Of a stretch of DNA of 64,000 bases, positions 1-8,324 are shown one piece after another; the stretch's first letter is position 1; every line of letters begins with the position of its first letter. A model generated the notes under the pieces. That model had not been told where the DNA came from. It saw nothing but the letters and a program-made list of their open reading frames with translations, and searched no databases. A program made the translations under genes and the position numbers. The DNA lies in contig OY776214.1 of the NCBI GenBank assembly GCA_963675425.1, forward strand, positions 2,914,001-2,978,000, read 5' to 3'. This stretch comes from Sporobacter sp963675425 (lineage in GTDB: Bacteria; Bacillota; Clostridia; Oscillospirales; Oscillospiraceae).

Positions 1-1
1 T

Positions 2-673
2 TCCATAGACCAGCTGACAATGTCGGTGCGGGAGATTGCAACAAAGACGCAAAAGAATGCTGAAAACGCCAATGAAGCCAGCATGCTCAGTGAGCAGGCC
101 AGCTCCAACGCCCGGGAAGGCGATCGCCAGATGAGCGGTATGCTGTCTGCCATGAACGAGATCAATACCTCATCCGGGAACATTTCTAAAATCATCAAGG
201 TGATTGACGATATTGCGTTCCAGACTAATATCCTGGCGCTGAACGCCGCCGTTGAGGCTGCCCGTGCCGGGCAGTACGGAAAAGGCTTTGCCGTTGTTGC
301 CGAGGAGGTGCGCAATCTGGCCGGACGGTCGGCCAGTGCTGCGAAAGAGACGACGGAAATGATTGAAAACTCCATCCGGAAAGTGGCCGACGGTACTAAA
401 ATTGCCAACGATACGGCAAGCTCCTTAAACCGCATCGTTGAAGTGATAGACAAGGTGGCTGCTCTGATCGAGGATATTGCCGCCGCGTCCAACGAGCAAT
501 CGGCCAGTATTGAGCAGATCGATCAGGCGCTGTCACATGTCAACACGGTTGTTCAGGATAATTCGGCCAATTCCGAGGAAAGCGCTGCCTCCAGCGAAGA
601 GCTGTTCTCGCAGGCCGAACTGCTTAAAAACCAGATTGAGAAGTTCCGGCTCAGGCCGGGCGCCATTGACTAA
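2..673 (+). CDS. Methyl-accepting chemotaxis protein, C-terminal part (cut by window edge)
   Basis: The open frame runs in from the window edge, so the N-terminal ligand-binding and membrane parts are not visible. The visible 220 or so residues are the cytoplasmic coiled-coil signalling domain. The conserved hairpin tip that contacts CheA and CheW is plain (DDIAFQTNILALNAAVEAAR, then GKGFAVVAEEVRNLA). The return helix ends in Ser/Glu-rich repeats (ASNEQSASIEQI, SEESAASSEEL) like methylation or adaptation regions. It transmits an unknown stimulus to the chemotaxis kinase at the inner face of the membrane. A strong hairpin terminator follows the stop. The family call is secure; the ligand is unknown. 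Confidence 0.95.
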   Translation, partial: SIDQLTMSVREIATKTQKNAENANEASMLSEQASSNAREGDRQMSGMLSAMNEINTSSGNISKIIKVIDDIAFQTNILALNAAVEAARAGQYGKGFAVVAEEVRNLAGRSASAAKETTEMIENSIRKVADGTKIANDTASSLNRIVEVIDKVAALIEDIAAASNEQSASIEQIDQALSHVNTVVQDNSANSEESAASSEELFSQAELLKNQIEKFRLRPGAID

Positions 674-690
674 AACTTTGAATATGCCGC

Positions 691-720
691 AGCCCCTGCC
701 GGATCATCCGGCAGGGGCTT
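691..720. terminator. Bidirectional intrinsic terminator
   Basis: A 12-bp GC-rich stem (agcccctgccgg / ccggcaggggct) with a 5-base loop follows the chemoreceptor stop. It also lies downstream of the convergent M56 gene, so it may serve both strands. The T-run is short. Confidence 0.7.
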
Positions 721-802
721 GCAATTTATGACGTATAGCATATTTACTTTGAAAAAAAGTAGCAGCGAAGTGCGGTTATTCTGTCTGCGGTCGGGATTGT
801 TA

Positions 803-2935
803 TTATGGCAGCTCGACGTCCGTGATGCCATTGTCTGCGAGAAGCTTCTCCAGATTGCTTCTCTGCAGTTCCAACAGGTCTTCGTAGTTGCCGTAATGCT
901 CAAGAATCTCGTCTGCCAGGCCTGGGATCGTATCGCCGGAGGCGGGCATCGTGCAGTAATCACGGATGGAGGGGGCGAAGAGACTGCCATCCTGAGCTTG
1001 TTTATATGAGGTGAGCGTGTAGGCGCCGTCCGCGTTTATTTTATATGTGATGGCGGCCGGTATGATGGCGCCTGAATTTTCATCGAGCGTCTTTCCGAAT
1101 AGATTATAACTCGCAGCATATGTTGTGACGAAGACCTTCAAATACCCGTCTTCCTCATAGCTTCCAAAGACATGCGGGGCTACGACCGTAAAGCCGCCAT
1201 CCCGGTTCCAGTCATGATGCTGTGCCGTTTCCGTTTCATAGACCAGCTTCAATACAGGATCGTCTCCCGTATAGACGTAGTTGGGTAGCTCAGTCTCCTG
1301 AAGTATTTGAAGCTTTTCGTACCATTCTGACGGCTGCAGGGGTTCGCCGGACAGGCTGTCCCGAGGCCCCAGCAGGTCCTGGCACAGCGCCTTCATAATA
1401 TGCCCCTTAAGCGTATCGCCTTCGCCGTTCTCAAAACAGGAGAGCATGTAATCGAGCGCCGGCTGCCCCAGCTTGAGGATGGCTTCGTATTTCTCGCGGT
1501 GCGCGTCGATATAGTCGCCAGGATTTGACGAGTATGCCGGCGAGGACATAATGTCCGAAAGGTTTACCTCGACCGCAGCGGCCGTTTCGCTGGCATCTAT
1601 AAACTGCCCCAGCGCGTCGTACAGCTCTGTTTGAACGATGCTGTATTGGCCGGACAATTCGTCCTGCAGGCAGGCTTTCCCGTCGTACATGAACGCGTAG
1701 TACGTCAATGCCGTGCCGTCCGGGTATGACTGGCGTATCATATAGCACGTGTCGAACTGGCGGATATCCAGCGCGTCCCACGCGGCGGATTTGATCATGA
1801 AGTCTTCGATAATCTGTTTAGCGAGCACGGCGTCGTCCGCACCGAACGGCGATATGGTATACGCTAAATCGTCCTTGTCGATCCTGCCATACGCGTAGGA
1901 CGGTTCCCCCAACGGCGCGGCCGATGGCGCCACTGGCGTTGCGATTTTGTCCGTTACGGTTGCCGCCGGGTCCGAAGCCGTATCTGTCTTCTCTTTAGGA
2001 TTGGACGCCAGCACGAAGATTGTCGCCACGGCGGCCAGTATGGCGAGCATTACACCCCAGAAAACCGGTTTCTTAAAATTCAGCACGTTTTTAATGCGTG
2101 AGAACGCATGGCTTTCACCGAAGGCCAGCGGACTGCCGGTGATCGTGGCGTGCGGCGTTGATAGGGCCAACAGGGAAGTGGAATAGTCCACTCGAACGGC
2201 GTCTCCCATTTTACGGATTACCGCTTCGTCGCAGCTCATTTCAATATCACGACCCAGCAGGATATAGGACGCCCACACGAGGGGATTGAACCAGTGCAGG
2301 CAAACGGCCAGAAACCAGACGGGCTTGACGATGTAATCCCTCCGCCGGATATGTGTTTGTTCATGCAGGATGATATAGCCGCGTTCGCTGTCCGTGAGCG
2401 TCGTGGGCAGGTATATTTTCGGCCTGAAAAAACCGCAGACGAAGGGGTTTGCGACTGTTTCGGACTCATACACGCAGCCCTCAATAAAAGTGGCCGCCCG
2501 GACGCTGCGCGTCGTTTTCACGTAGGATACAACACCATAGATCACAAGCCCCAGCGCGACGGCCGCCCAGATGATCGCCAGAATCGCCATAACGGACAGT
2601 GCGCTCTGCGCCGCCGGGGCGGGGGAGGCGGTCGCCGTCACACTGCCGGCGGCTGCGATAATGGGATCGGCCCCGGCCCAGGACGGGACGGTCGGGCTGC
2701 CGCCGTCCGAGACGAGCGACGACGCCGTGGAGCGCAACGAAAACAGGCTGACCGCGCTCTGGAACGACACCGGGCATATAAGCCGGAACAATACGACAAA
2801 CCACAGCCCGTACGAGACGGCTTTCGGTGCTTTTTTAAGCGGCAGGCGTACGAGCATGACGACCAGAGCCGCTGCTGCTGCCGTTGCGCTCATTGTCAAT
2901 ATAGCGCGGAATACGCTTTCCAGCACGTTCGTCAT
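803..2935 (-). CDS. BlaR1-like M56 family membrane metallopeptidase
   Basis: A 710-residue membrane sensor-protease. The N-terminal third has several membrane helices. The zinc-protease motif HEQTH is at about residues 191-195, followed by EMSCDEAV, typical of M56/BlaR1. A last membrane helix lies near residues 293-311 (VMLAILAAVATIFVLAS), followed by about 390 extracytoplasmic residues with no penicillin-binding SxxK domain that I can recognise, so the inducer is probably not a beta-lactam. Its start overlaps the stop of the upstream BlaI gene by 4 bp (ATGA), indicating one transcript and translational coupling. In this family the protease relieves repression by causing cleavage of the BlaI partner. 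The family is secure; the signal and target genes are not known. Confidence 0.9.
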   Translation of the reverse strand: MTNVLESVFRAILTMSATAAAAALVVMLVRLPLKKAPKAVSYGLWFVVLFRLICPVSFQSAVSLFSLRSTASSLVSDGGSPTVPSWAGADPIIAAAGSVTATASPAPAAQSALSVMAILAIIWAAVALGLVIYGVVSYVKTTRSVRAATFIEGCVYESETVANPFVCGFFRPKIYLPTTLTDSERGYIILHEQTHIRRRDYIVKPVWFLAVCLHWFNPLVWASYILLGRDIEMSCDEAVIRKMGDAVRVDYSTSLLALSTPHATITGSPLAFGESHAFSRIKNVLNFKKPVFWGVMLAILAAVATIFVLASNPKEKTDTASDPAATVTDKIATPVAPSAAPLGEPSYAYGRIDKDDLAYTISPFGADDAVLAKQIIEDFMIKSAAWDALDIRQFDTCYMIRQSYPDGTALTYYAFMYDGKACLQDELSGQYSIVQTELYDALGQFIDASETAAAVEVNLSDIMSSPAYSSNPGDYIDAHREKYEAILKLGQPALDYMLSCFENGEGDTLKGHIMKALCQDLLGPRDSLSGEPLQPSEWYEKLQILQETELPNYVYTGDDPVLKLVYETETAQHHDWNRDGGFTVVAPHVFGSYEEDGYLKVFVTTYAASYNLFGKTLDENSGAIIPAAITYKINADGAYTLTSYKQAQDGSLFAPSIRDYCTMPASGDTIPGLADEILEHYGNYEDLLELQRSNLEKLLADNGITDVELP

Positions 2936-3300
2936 CTCCTGTCCTCCCTGTGCCGGTCGATCATCCGCTTAATCGACTCGGCCTCCTGATCCGTGAGCTC
3001 CCCGCCATCCAAAAAAGCAGCGATAAATGAGGGCAGCGAGCCGCCGAACGTCTTGTCCGTCACGGTGCGGCTTTCATACCGGAGCACGTCGCCTTTCGTT
3101 ACCCGCGATGTTACAATGGCGTTTTCATTTTGAAGCAGGCCGCGGCTGATCAGTTTCTTTAAGACCGTGTAGGTTGTTGTGCGCTTCCAGCCGAGCTTTT
3201 GCGCGCAAAGCTTTGCCAGCTCGCCGGATTGTATGGGTTCGTTATCCCACACAATTTCAGCAAATTTGAATTCCGCGTCATGCAGCTTTAAATCGTTCAT
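2932..3300 (-). CDS. BlaI/MecI family transcriptional repressor
   Basis: A 122-residue winged-helix repressor. The N-terminal segment carries the family signature around the recognition helix (KLGWKRTTTYTVLKKLISRG), and the C-terminal helices are the dimerisation part (DQEAESIKRMID). I chose the ATG at 3300 because AGGAGG lies 6 bases upstream; a longer frame to 3366 would run through the promoter. It is cotranscribed with the M56 protease. Two copies of a GTCTAY-N4-ATAGAC dyad lie in its own promoter, suggesting autorepression. Confidence 0.92.
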   Translation of the reverse strand: MNDLKLHDAEFKFAEIVWDNEPIQSGELAKLCAQKLGWKRTTTYTVLKKLISRGLLQNENAIVTSRVTKGDVLRYESRTVTDKTFGGSLPSFIAAFLDGGELTDQEAESIKRMIDRHREDRR

Positions 3301-3312
3301 GCCAAACCTCCT

Positions 3313-3366
3313 GTCTATTGTGATAGACTCTATTGTTAGTCTACCGAGATAGACAGACTTTGTCAA
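3313..3366 (-). promoter_or_regulatory. Promoter with two BlaI-type operators
   Basis: On the minus strand TTGACA (3361-3366) and TAGACT (3338-3343) are 17 bp apart. Two dyads share the same architecture: GTCTAT-tgtg-ATAGAC (3313-3328) and GTCTAC-cgag-ATAGAC (3339-3354), centres 26 bp apart. One dyad occupies the spacer and -10 element; the other lies between the -10 and the Shine-Dalgarno. Repressor binding would block transcription of the blaI-M56 operon. The assignment to this repressor rests on position. Confidence 0.75.
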
Positions 3367-3415
3367 GAGAGAATTTTGCGTCAGACTGTGCCCATGCTGC
3401 AGTGAGGGATGACGG

Positions 3416-3447
3416 CAAAACGCGGCGCAGGATTATCCCGCGCCGCG
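3416..3447 (-). terminator. Intrinsic terminator of the lipoprotein gene
   Basis: The stem cgcggcgc / gcgccgcg (3421-3428 with 3440-3447) is followed on the minus strand by TTTT. It lies 46 bp downstream of the lipoprotein stop. Confidence 0.7.
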
Positions 3448-3492
3448 TAGAGATTCATTTTTGGTCATATTTCGTTCGGGTGACCGTATAGC

Positions 3493-4155
3493 TCACAACG
3501 GTCTAGTAATCGTCGGAGAGCCGCCTCCGATGGTTCCGGCGTTAGTCCGCAGCCGTTGGCCGTTTTGGATAATTCCGGCGTCGCTTACCGTCGTGACGGA
3601 TGCGCTTCCGGCGGCCTTGGGAACGGAGATATAGACCGTTCCGGCATTATCATTATCCACCCGAAAATCGACCTTGACGTCTGTCGGCGCACCGCCTGAA
3701 TCGATGGTATCTTTTGAATAGGAATACTGGACGTAGTAGGAGATCTCATCGCCAATCCGCATCGGTTCGCCGACGGGCCTAAAGCCGGCTTCTTCCAGAT
3801 CGGCCGCATATTGCTCGCCGGATTCCATTCTGTCGATTTCGATGTCGAGCTGGTAATCGGTGTACCCAATGCCCTCGAATGAATCGGAAAGCCTGATGAC
3901 GCTGGTCAGCTGGCCGTATGTAAAGATCGGTACGAGGCCGAGCGCATCGGGCCATTCGGTTTTGAGAGTAACGGGTCCGTCCAGCTTGCTGTTCAAACCG
4001 GCGTTGACATCCGGCGGCTCTTCAGTAGTATCCTCGATGATATCAGCCGGCGCGGTATCCTGTCGGCTGCTGCCCGGACCGTCGGAGACAAGGCCGCAGG
4101 CCGTCAGATTGAGCAGAAAAAAGGCCGTTGTTAAAAGTATGGTAATTTTACGCAT
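3493..4155 (-). CDS. Putative lipoprotein of unknown function
   Basis: A 220-residue protein with a clear lipoprotein signal peptide: positively charged start (MRKITI), hydrophobic stretch, then a lipobox LTAC with Cys at about residue 20. A Ser/Pro/Asp/Glu-rich linker follows. The rest (from about residue 60) is a soluble domain with alternating strands that I do not recognise. The ATG at 4155 has AGGAGCTGCCT upstream. It is likely anchored on the outer face of the membrane. It is a stand-alone gene bracketed by hairpins. No function is proposed. Confidence 0.75.
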   Translation of the reverse strand: MRKITILLTTAFFLLNLTACGLVSDGPGSSRQDTAPADIIEDTTEEPPDVNAGLNSKLDGPVTLKTEWPDALGLVPIFTYGQLTSVIRLSDSFEGIGYTDYQLDIEIDRMESGEQYAADLEEAGFRPVGEPMRIGDEISYYVQYSYSKDTIDSGGAPTDVKVDFRVDNDNAGTVYISVPKAAGSASVTTVSDAGIIQNGQRLRTNAGTIGGGSPTITRPL

Positions 4156-4202
4156 AGGCAGCTCCTGTATCGCAGCGCCTGTTACGGCGCTCGTAAAAAC
4201 GG

Positions 4203-4235
4203 AAAATCACGTGCCAGCAGTTGCTGCGTGATTTT
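4203..4235 (-). terminator. Intrinsic terminator after the pdaB 3' part
   Basis: The stem aaaatcacg / cgtgatttt has an inner cagca/tgctg pairing. On the minus strand a T-rich stretch follows. It would end transcripts of the deacetylase gene when intact. Confidence 0.6.
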
Positions 4236-4408
4236 CATGAATGAGGGAATTTCAGCAAACTGAAATTTTGTGCCTGTTGAAAGCTCCCATATGGACATGA
4301 TAATCCTCTTGACGGGAAAAAAAGGTAAAATCATGACTTTTAACTATGGAGAATTTTATAAGTATTCTGCTGCTGCCTGTATACGATGGCTTTGCGTTAT
4401 GTAGATTG

Positions 4409-4645
4409 CTACGCCACCGGGAACTGCCGGCCCGTATGGTCGATATCAAAGTTTTCCTTCAGGATCAGGTCCGATACCGGAACGATTGTATAGTTGTTGG
4501 CAATCAGGTACTCAATAATAGCCGGAAGCGCCTCTGGGGTGTGCAGCGCCGCGTTATGGAACAAGACGATGCTTCCCGGCTGGACTTTGCTCGTCACACG
4601 ATTTTTAATCTCGCCGGCAGACAGGTCTTTCCAGTCGAGGCTGTC
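4409..4645 (-). pseudogene. PdaB-like polysaccharide deacetylase, 3' part (split by the element)
   Basis: Seventy-seven host-coded residues plus a shared junction codon. They begin with SLDWKDLSAGEIKN, the second half of NodB-fold motif 4, and continue to motif 5 (IVLFHNA) and the C-terminal PVSDLIL region typical of PdaB. The upstream frame (to 4753) is element sequence and is not homologous. The other half of the gene lies on the same strand at 60469-61020. Joining them at the GA dinucleotide (4644-4645 and 60470-60471) gives a 261-residue protein, close to the roughly 254 residues of known PdaB. PdaB proteins act on spore-wall polysaccharide during sporulation. Confidence 0.9.
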
Positions 4646-4660
4646 AGCACTCCATCGTGT
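4640..4660. other. Left attachment site of the 55.8-kb element
   Basis: Host pdaB sequence meets element sequence here. The element-side arm on the minus strand is GATGGAGTG (4648-4656), then ct, then the probable crossover dinucleotide GA (4645-4644). The inverted partner arm CACTCCATC flanks the same GA at the right end (60459-60471). The serine recombinase gene ends 26 bp further inside. Assignment of the crossover to GA is inference from frame continuity and arm symmetry. Confidence 0.85.
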
Positions 4661-4670
4661 TGGAGTAATA

Positions 4671-6191
4671 TCAGTCGATGTCGAAATCATAATTCCACAT
4701 AATTTCAATTTCATCCGTGAAAAGCCGGATGTGGGAGATGAGAAGGGAGGCAATGCGGCTTTTCTGCGGAATGGTCAAGCCAGCCCATTCATTTTGAATG
4801 TCCGCAATCTCCTTTGTCAGCGCTTCGTGTCGTCCCAGGCTGAGTTTGTCGGCGACCTCTTCAAGCTCATGGCGTTCAGTTTCCAACTCGGATATTTTCG
4901 TATTCAGATACTGTGCTGTGATGTTGTTGGATTCAAGTACAAGGTCAATAAGCTTCTGAATGCTCAGATTGATTTCCTCAATACGGCAAAGCACTTTTTT
5001 TCGCTCTTTATTCTCAGAAGCCTCCATACATGCTTTCAAATCCGAATACTGCATAGACCACTGAAAGATTTTGTCTTCAATAATTGATTCAACGGTTTTT
5101 AAAGAACCTAAATTTCCTTCGATATCACAGCATGAATAGGAGGTTTTGCCGGTACAATAAAGGTAGGTGTACTTGCCGTGGCAGCTCGACTTGGGTGTGA
5201 CGGAATACCCGCATAATCCACATTTTATCAGACCCGTTAGCCAGGTGATCTGAGATTTTCTCCGGTTGTCTATCTGTTTGTTTTCATCAAGCCGGTGCTG
5301 ACATCTTAAAAACAGGTCGGAAGGAATGATGCCGTCATGCGGGGCGAGAGACAAGATATGATTGGTCACATCGGTATACTTGCGTTCGTGGCCTTCACGT
5401 TTCCCATAGAGGTAACAGCCTTTGTCGAGTGCAAAATCTGAAAGCTCATTTGTGAAATTGCATCCGCGATTCCTATAGTAATGATAGACCTCGACATCAG
5501 CTCTGACGGAAATCGGGTTTCTGAGAATCCTGGAGACCTTGCAGGAGTCCCATACCGTCCCGTTCGGCGATGGTATTTTTTCCTCGTTGAATTGTCTGGC
5601 GATAGCGCCCAGCGTCATACCTTCGTTACCGTACATTTGGAAAAGTCGTTTTAGCTTCCCAACCGTCTGTGGGTTTGTTTCCAGCAGCTTTAATCGGCCT
5701 TGTTCAGTGTGCATTTCTGTCTTACTGAAGCCAAATGGCGCCGGGCCGCCTAGATACATCCCTTTTTCTCCTCGGGAATAGTAGTTGTCCCGTATGCGCT
5801 GCTGAATGGTTTCACGTTCAAGCTGTGCAAAAACCATGGTGATATTCAGCATAGCCTTGCCCATGGGTGTGCTGGTGTCGAATTTTTCCTGTGTTGAATT
5901 GAAAGACACGCCATGCTTTTCAAAAAAATCGATTAGATTGGCAAAATCCAAAACCGAGCGGCTGATACGATCCAAACGGTATGTAATGATTCGGTCGATT
6001 TTCCCAACCTTTACATCGTCGAGGAGTCGCTGAAATTCAGGTCGATGAAGATTGCTTCCGCTGTACCCCTTGTCCGAATAAACAGTTAAACTGCTGGGAT
6101 TGACGACCTCTTTTTTGCAGAACTCTATTTGAGTGTCTATCGAAATACTGTCTTTTTTGTCAACAGATTGTCTTGCGTATACTGCGTCCAT
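4671..6191 (-). CDS. Large serine recombinase (site-specific integrase)
   Basis: A 506-residue large serine recombinase. The N-terminal resolvase domain has the catalytic Ser at residue 9 (YARQS) and the arginine region IITYRLDRISRS. It is followed by the Recombinase domain, a zinc ribbon with paired cysteines (CGLCGYS ... YCTG) and a C-terminal coiled coil (about residues 380-470). Such enzymes join attP and attB without long homology and need a directionality factor for excision. The stop lies 26 bp from the left attachment core, the usual position for the integrase of its own element. The frame is intact with all expected parts, so it is probably active. Confidence 0.95.
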   Translation of the reverse strand: MDAVYARQSVDKKDSISIDTQIEFCKKEVVNPSSLTVYSDKGYSGSNLHRPEFQRLLDDVKVGKIDRIITYRLDRISRSVLDFANLIDFFEKHGVSFNSTQEKFDTSTPMGKAMLNITMVFAQLERETIQQRIRDNYYSRGEKGMYLGGPAPFGFSKTEMHTEQGRLKLLETNPQTVGKLKRLFQMYGNEGMTLGAIARQFNEEKIPSPNGTVWDSCKVSRILRNPISVRADVEVYHYYRNRGCNFTNELSDFALDKGCYLYGKREGHERKYTDVTNHILSLAPHDGIIPSDLFLRCQHRLDENKQIDNRRKSQITWLTGLIKCGLCGYSVTPKSSCHGKYTYLYCTGKTSYSCCDIEGNLGSLKTVESIIEDKIFQWSMQYSDLKACMEASENKERKKVLCRIEEINLSIQKLIDLVLESNNITAQYLNTKISELETERHELEEVADKLSLGRHEALTKEIADIQNEWAGLTIPQKSRIASLLISHIRLFTDEIEIMWNYDFDID

Positions 6192-6267
6192 AACGCCCTC
6201 CTATAGTTATGGCGCACGATTGATTGTCGTGCGCCATTATAACATTATTTACTGAATTCTGCCAGAT

Positions 6268-6429
6268 TCACTTAGCTTCAGAGTTTTTTGTGTCTTTATG
6301 TAGACTCAGCTGTTTTGATATTTGTGCTGCAATTTTCTGCTGTTCAGGCTTAGAAAAAACCTTACCGGGGAATACGTTTCGCACTGTATATCTACTTTTT
6401 GTCGGAGTTGAAGATTTCATGTTTTGCAT
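6268..6429 (-). CDS. Small basic protein upstream of the recombinase (possible directionality factor)
   Basis: Fifty-three codons starting at an ATG with AGGAGG 8 bases upstream, ending 76 bp before the recombinase start on the same strand. The product is basic in the middle (TKSRYTVRNVFPGKVFSKPE) with a helix-like C-terminal part. I do not recognise the family with certainty. Small proteins next to large serine recombinases include directionality factors and TnpW-type proteins, so a role in excision is a reasonable inference only. Confidence 0.55.
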   Translation of the reverse strand: MQNMKSSTPTKSRYTVRNVFPGKVFSKPEQQKIAAQISKQLSLHKDTKNSEAK

Positions 6430-6638
6430 ATCTGCCGCCTCCTCATTGGAATTGTATGCGGCAGGTTGGCCGGGTTATGCAACATATGCATCCTGAACCC
6501 AATAGACAATAGCGAGAAGCAATTATGCATTGCCTGACATAATAGTGTGGTTTTATTGACATTTCGCAATGTTTTCAATGTGTAGATGACCTCCAATAAT
6601 GAATAGAAAACATGTAAATCTATTGTTCAATTCATATT

Positions 6639-6790
6639 TTATTGAGGTACATCTGGATATATTCCGTTGGAGGGTTCGAGTGTGTCGTAGCTGGGTTTGT
6701 CTTGTTGAGTAACGAAAAGCATCCCTAATTTGGTACCCTGCGACGGTGAGAGGTTGGCGTATTTCTTTTCTATTTCGAAATTATTGCATA
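6639..6790 (-). pseudogene. 3' remnant of an unidentified gene
   Basis: An open frame of about 49 codons ends at 6639 and has protein-like composition (KKYANLSPSQGTKLGMLFVT, then DKPSYDTLEPSNGIYPDV). It is cut at its 5' side by the insertion-sequence end that starts at 6791. There is no start codon. I cannot name the parent. Confidence 0.4.
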
Positions 6791-6920
6791 GGGGCTGTTT
6801 CAAAAAGACAGCAATAAAAAGTGTGAAGGGTATACCCGAAAGGGTTACTCTTCACACTTTATTGCCGTAAAAATTGAATTGTGACAAACAACATACAGCA
6901 GTTAAATTGTACTGCAAAAG
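6791..6920 (+). repeat. Insertion-sequence end, left copy of an inverted pair
   Basis: It begins GGGGCTGTTTCAAAAAGACA, then a hairpin (aaaagtgtgaag ... cttcacacttt) and gtgacaaaca...acagcagtt.aattgtactgca. The same series of blocks occurs in reverse orientation at 19602-19721. No transposase of this family remains between them, so both look like decayed IS ends. Confidence 0.6.
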
Positions 6921-7064
6921 AAAGGGAACATCAACAGCTGGGCTATGCTTGCGAGTTGTATTGAAACCCTTGGTCGCTGTGGAGTTGTGTCTCTGCAACG
7001 GCCTTTCTTTTTGTACAGCATCTTTGATGGTGTTGAGGACGAGGGGTGACGGATTGTTTGCTAA

Positions 7065-7352
7065 TTAATATAGAATCGCAATACCTTCGGCGTAAAGCTT
7101 TTCAGGCGATATATCTATTTCTCCGTTATTCCAAACGGGATAGCCATTTTCCACAAAAACATTATCGAATATGGCTTTATCAGTCAGCGGGGTGAAAGCT
7201 GGCGAAGTGAGAAGCGGTTTAAAATCAAATATCTTCACCTCATCTGTTGAGAACAGAATCCAAAGCCTAAAGTCGTCGAGTGGACGTGCAATTTTAACAA
7301 GTACGTTAAAAACGGGTTCACCCGTATTTGCGACATCTTTTAATACATACAT
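7065..7352 (-). CDS. DUF2442 domain protein
   Basis: A 95-residue protein of the DUF2442 type, with the family pattern of an acidic beta-strand region, then FTPLTDKAIFDNVFVENGYPVW and a terminal NNGEIDISPEKLY. It covers the whole family length. It is 112 bp downstream of a small HTH protein on the same strand. DUF2442 genes often sit beside small HTH or DUF4160 genes in toxin-antitoxin-like or regulatory pairs; the biochemical role is unknown. Confidence 0.75.
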   Translation of the reverse strand: MYVLKDVANTGEPVFNVLVKIARPLDDFRLWILFSTDEVKIFDFKPLLTSPAFTPLTDKAIFDNVFVENGYPVWNNGEIDISPEKLYAEGIAILY

Positions 7353-7464
7353 ATGGCACCTTTATCAATCTACAGTAGTTCAAGCTTTATTCTTTGCTGA
7401 ATTCTTATTCTTTATTAATTATAAATGTAACTTTTTTTATCGCATGCCGCTCTGTATCAATACT

Positions 7465-7671
7465 TTATATTTTTGTTCCATCGGGAAATTCAAACTCAGC
7501 CTTAAAATCTGCACCTAAAAGTATAGCTATATTCTGCAACTCCTCGTAAGAGAATTTTTCGGTTTTCATTCTCTGATTAAAAGCCGATGGTGTCGTTTTG
7601 AGTTCTCTGGCAAGCCACGCTTCACTTTTCCCGGAATAGGCAATGGCAGCCTTTATTTTTTTTGCATACAT
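7465..7671 (-). CDS. Small XRE-type helix-turn-helix protein
   Basis: Sixty-eight residues, almost entirely one lambda-repressor-like HTH: KIKAAIAYSGKSEAWLAREL then TTPSAFNQRMKTEKFSYEEL. The C-terminal tail ends in DFKAEFEFPDGTKI, a common end for small HTH regulators of Firmicute mobile elements. It precedes the DUF2442 gene on the same strand and is divergent from another HTH regulator at 7867. A partner or antitoxin-like role with DUF2442 is possible but unproven. Confidence 0.75.
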   Translation of the reverse strand: MYAKKIKAAIAYSGKSEAWLARELKTTPSAFNQRMKTEKFSYEELQNIAILLGADFKAEFEFPDGTKI

Positions 7672-7772
7672 CTCAGATCACTCTCCATAAAGAGTATATA
7701 GCCGTTTCTAAACATATTCAACAGTATTCTGGAAGACATTTAGAATATCCTGAATAATAATGTAGCAAAATC

Positions 7773-7801
7773 TTGACAACGTGTAGAAAAATCTATATAA
7801 T
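7773..7801 (+). promoter_or_regulatory. Consensus sigma-A promoter of the nuclease operon
   Basis: TTGACA (7773-7778), 17 bp, TATAAT (7796-7801): a perfect consensus, 65 bp before the HTH start codon. The divergent HTH gene starts at 7671, so autoregulators could act in this interval. Confidence 0.8.
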
Positions 7802-7866
7802 GTGTTATAGTCAAGTAAATAGTATCGCCAGGAGCAAGTCTATTACAACGCAAAGGAGAAACACGT

Positions 7867-8301
7867 ATGCAAATCGCATTCGAGAATAAGCTTGTCAATA
7901 TCACATCACGCACCATTCCTAAATGTGTCGGCAGGAATATTCTGCGCCTCAGAAAACAGCAAAGATTAACCCTAGCTCAATTAAGCGAAAAGGTCGATGT
8001 CAGCGCTTCGTACATCAATCGCATAGAAAACGGGAGCAGAACGAACGTGGGGTATCCCATACTCTGGAACATCGCCGCAGCACTCGGCTCAGATTTGGCG
8101 ACGCTCTTTAAGGACTATGGCGGGAAGGAGTCTCAGCCAGAGGCGGTGGATAGCTTCCTGCCAGACCATAAGCAGTTAATTGTCTGGGCAATGAAGGGAA
8201 CAATTGAATCCGAGCTGCTGACCCCAAGCGAGAAGCTTGATCAACTCAAGATAATTGCCGATATCAGTCGATTCCTCGCGAACCCCGTCCAAACTCATTA
8301 A
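7867..8301 (+). CDS. XRE family transcriptional regulator
   Basis: A 144-residue regulator. An N-terminal arm is followed by an HTH at about residues 24-75 (NILRLRKQQRLTLAQLSEKV, then VSASYINRIENGSRTNVGYP, AALGSDLATLF). The C-terminal 60 residues form a helical segment (QLIVWAMKGTIESELLTPSE) probably for dimerisation or signal sensing. It starts at an ATG with AAAGGAG upstream. It is first gene of an apparent four-gene operon with the 54-residue protein, the zinc-ribbon nuclease and a coiled-coil protein, suggesting it controls them. Confidence 0.88.
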   Translation: MQIAFENKLVNITSRTIPKCVGRNILRLRKQQRLTLAQLSEKVDVSASYINRIENGSRTNVGYPILWNIAAALGSDLATLFKDYGGKESQPEAVDSFLPDHKQLIVWAMKGTIESELLTPSEKLDQLKIIADISRFLANPVQTH

Positions 8302-8324
8302 GCTCTACAGAAGGAGGAACGTAA

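Noticed and set aside
4646..4753. Extra N-terminal part of the pdaB 3' fragment
   Set aside because: It is antisense and recombinase sequence of the element; homology begins at the crossover.
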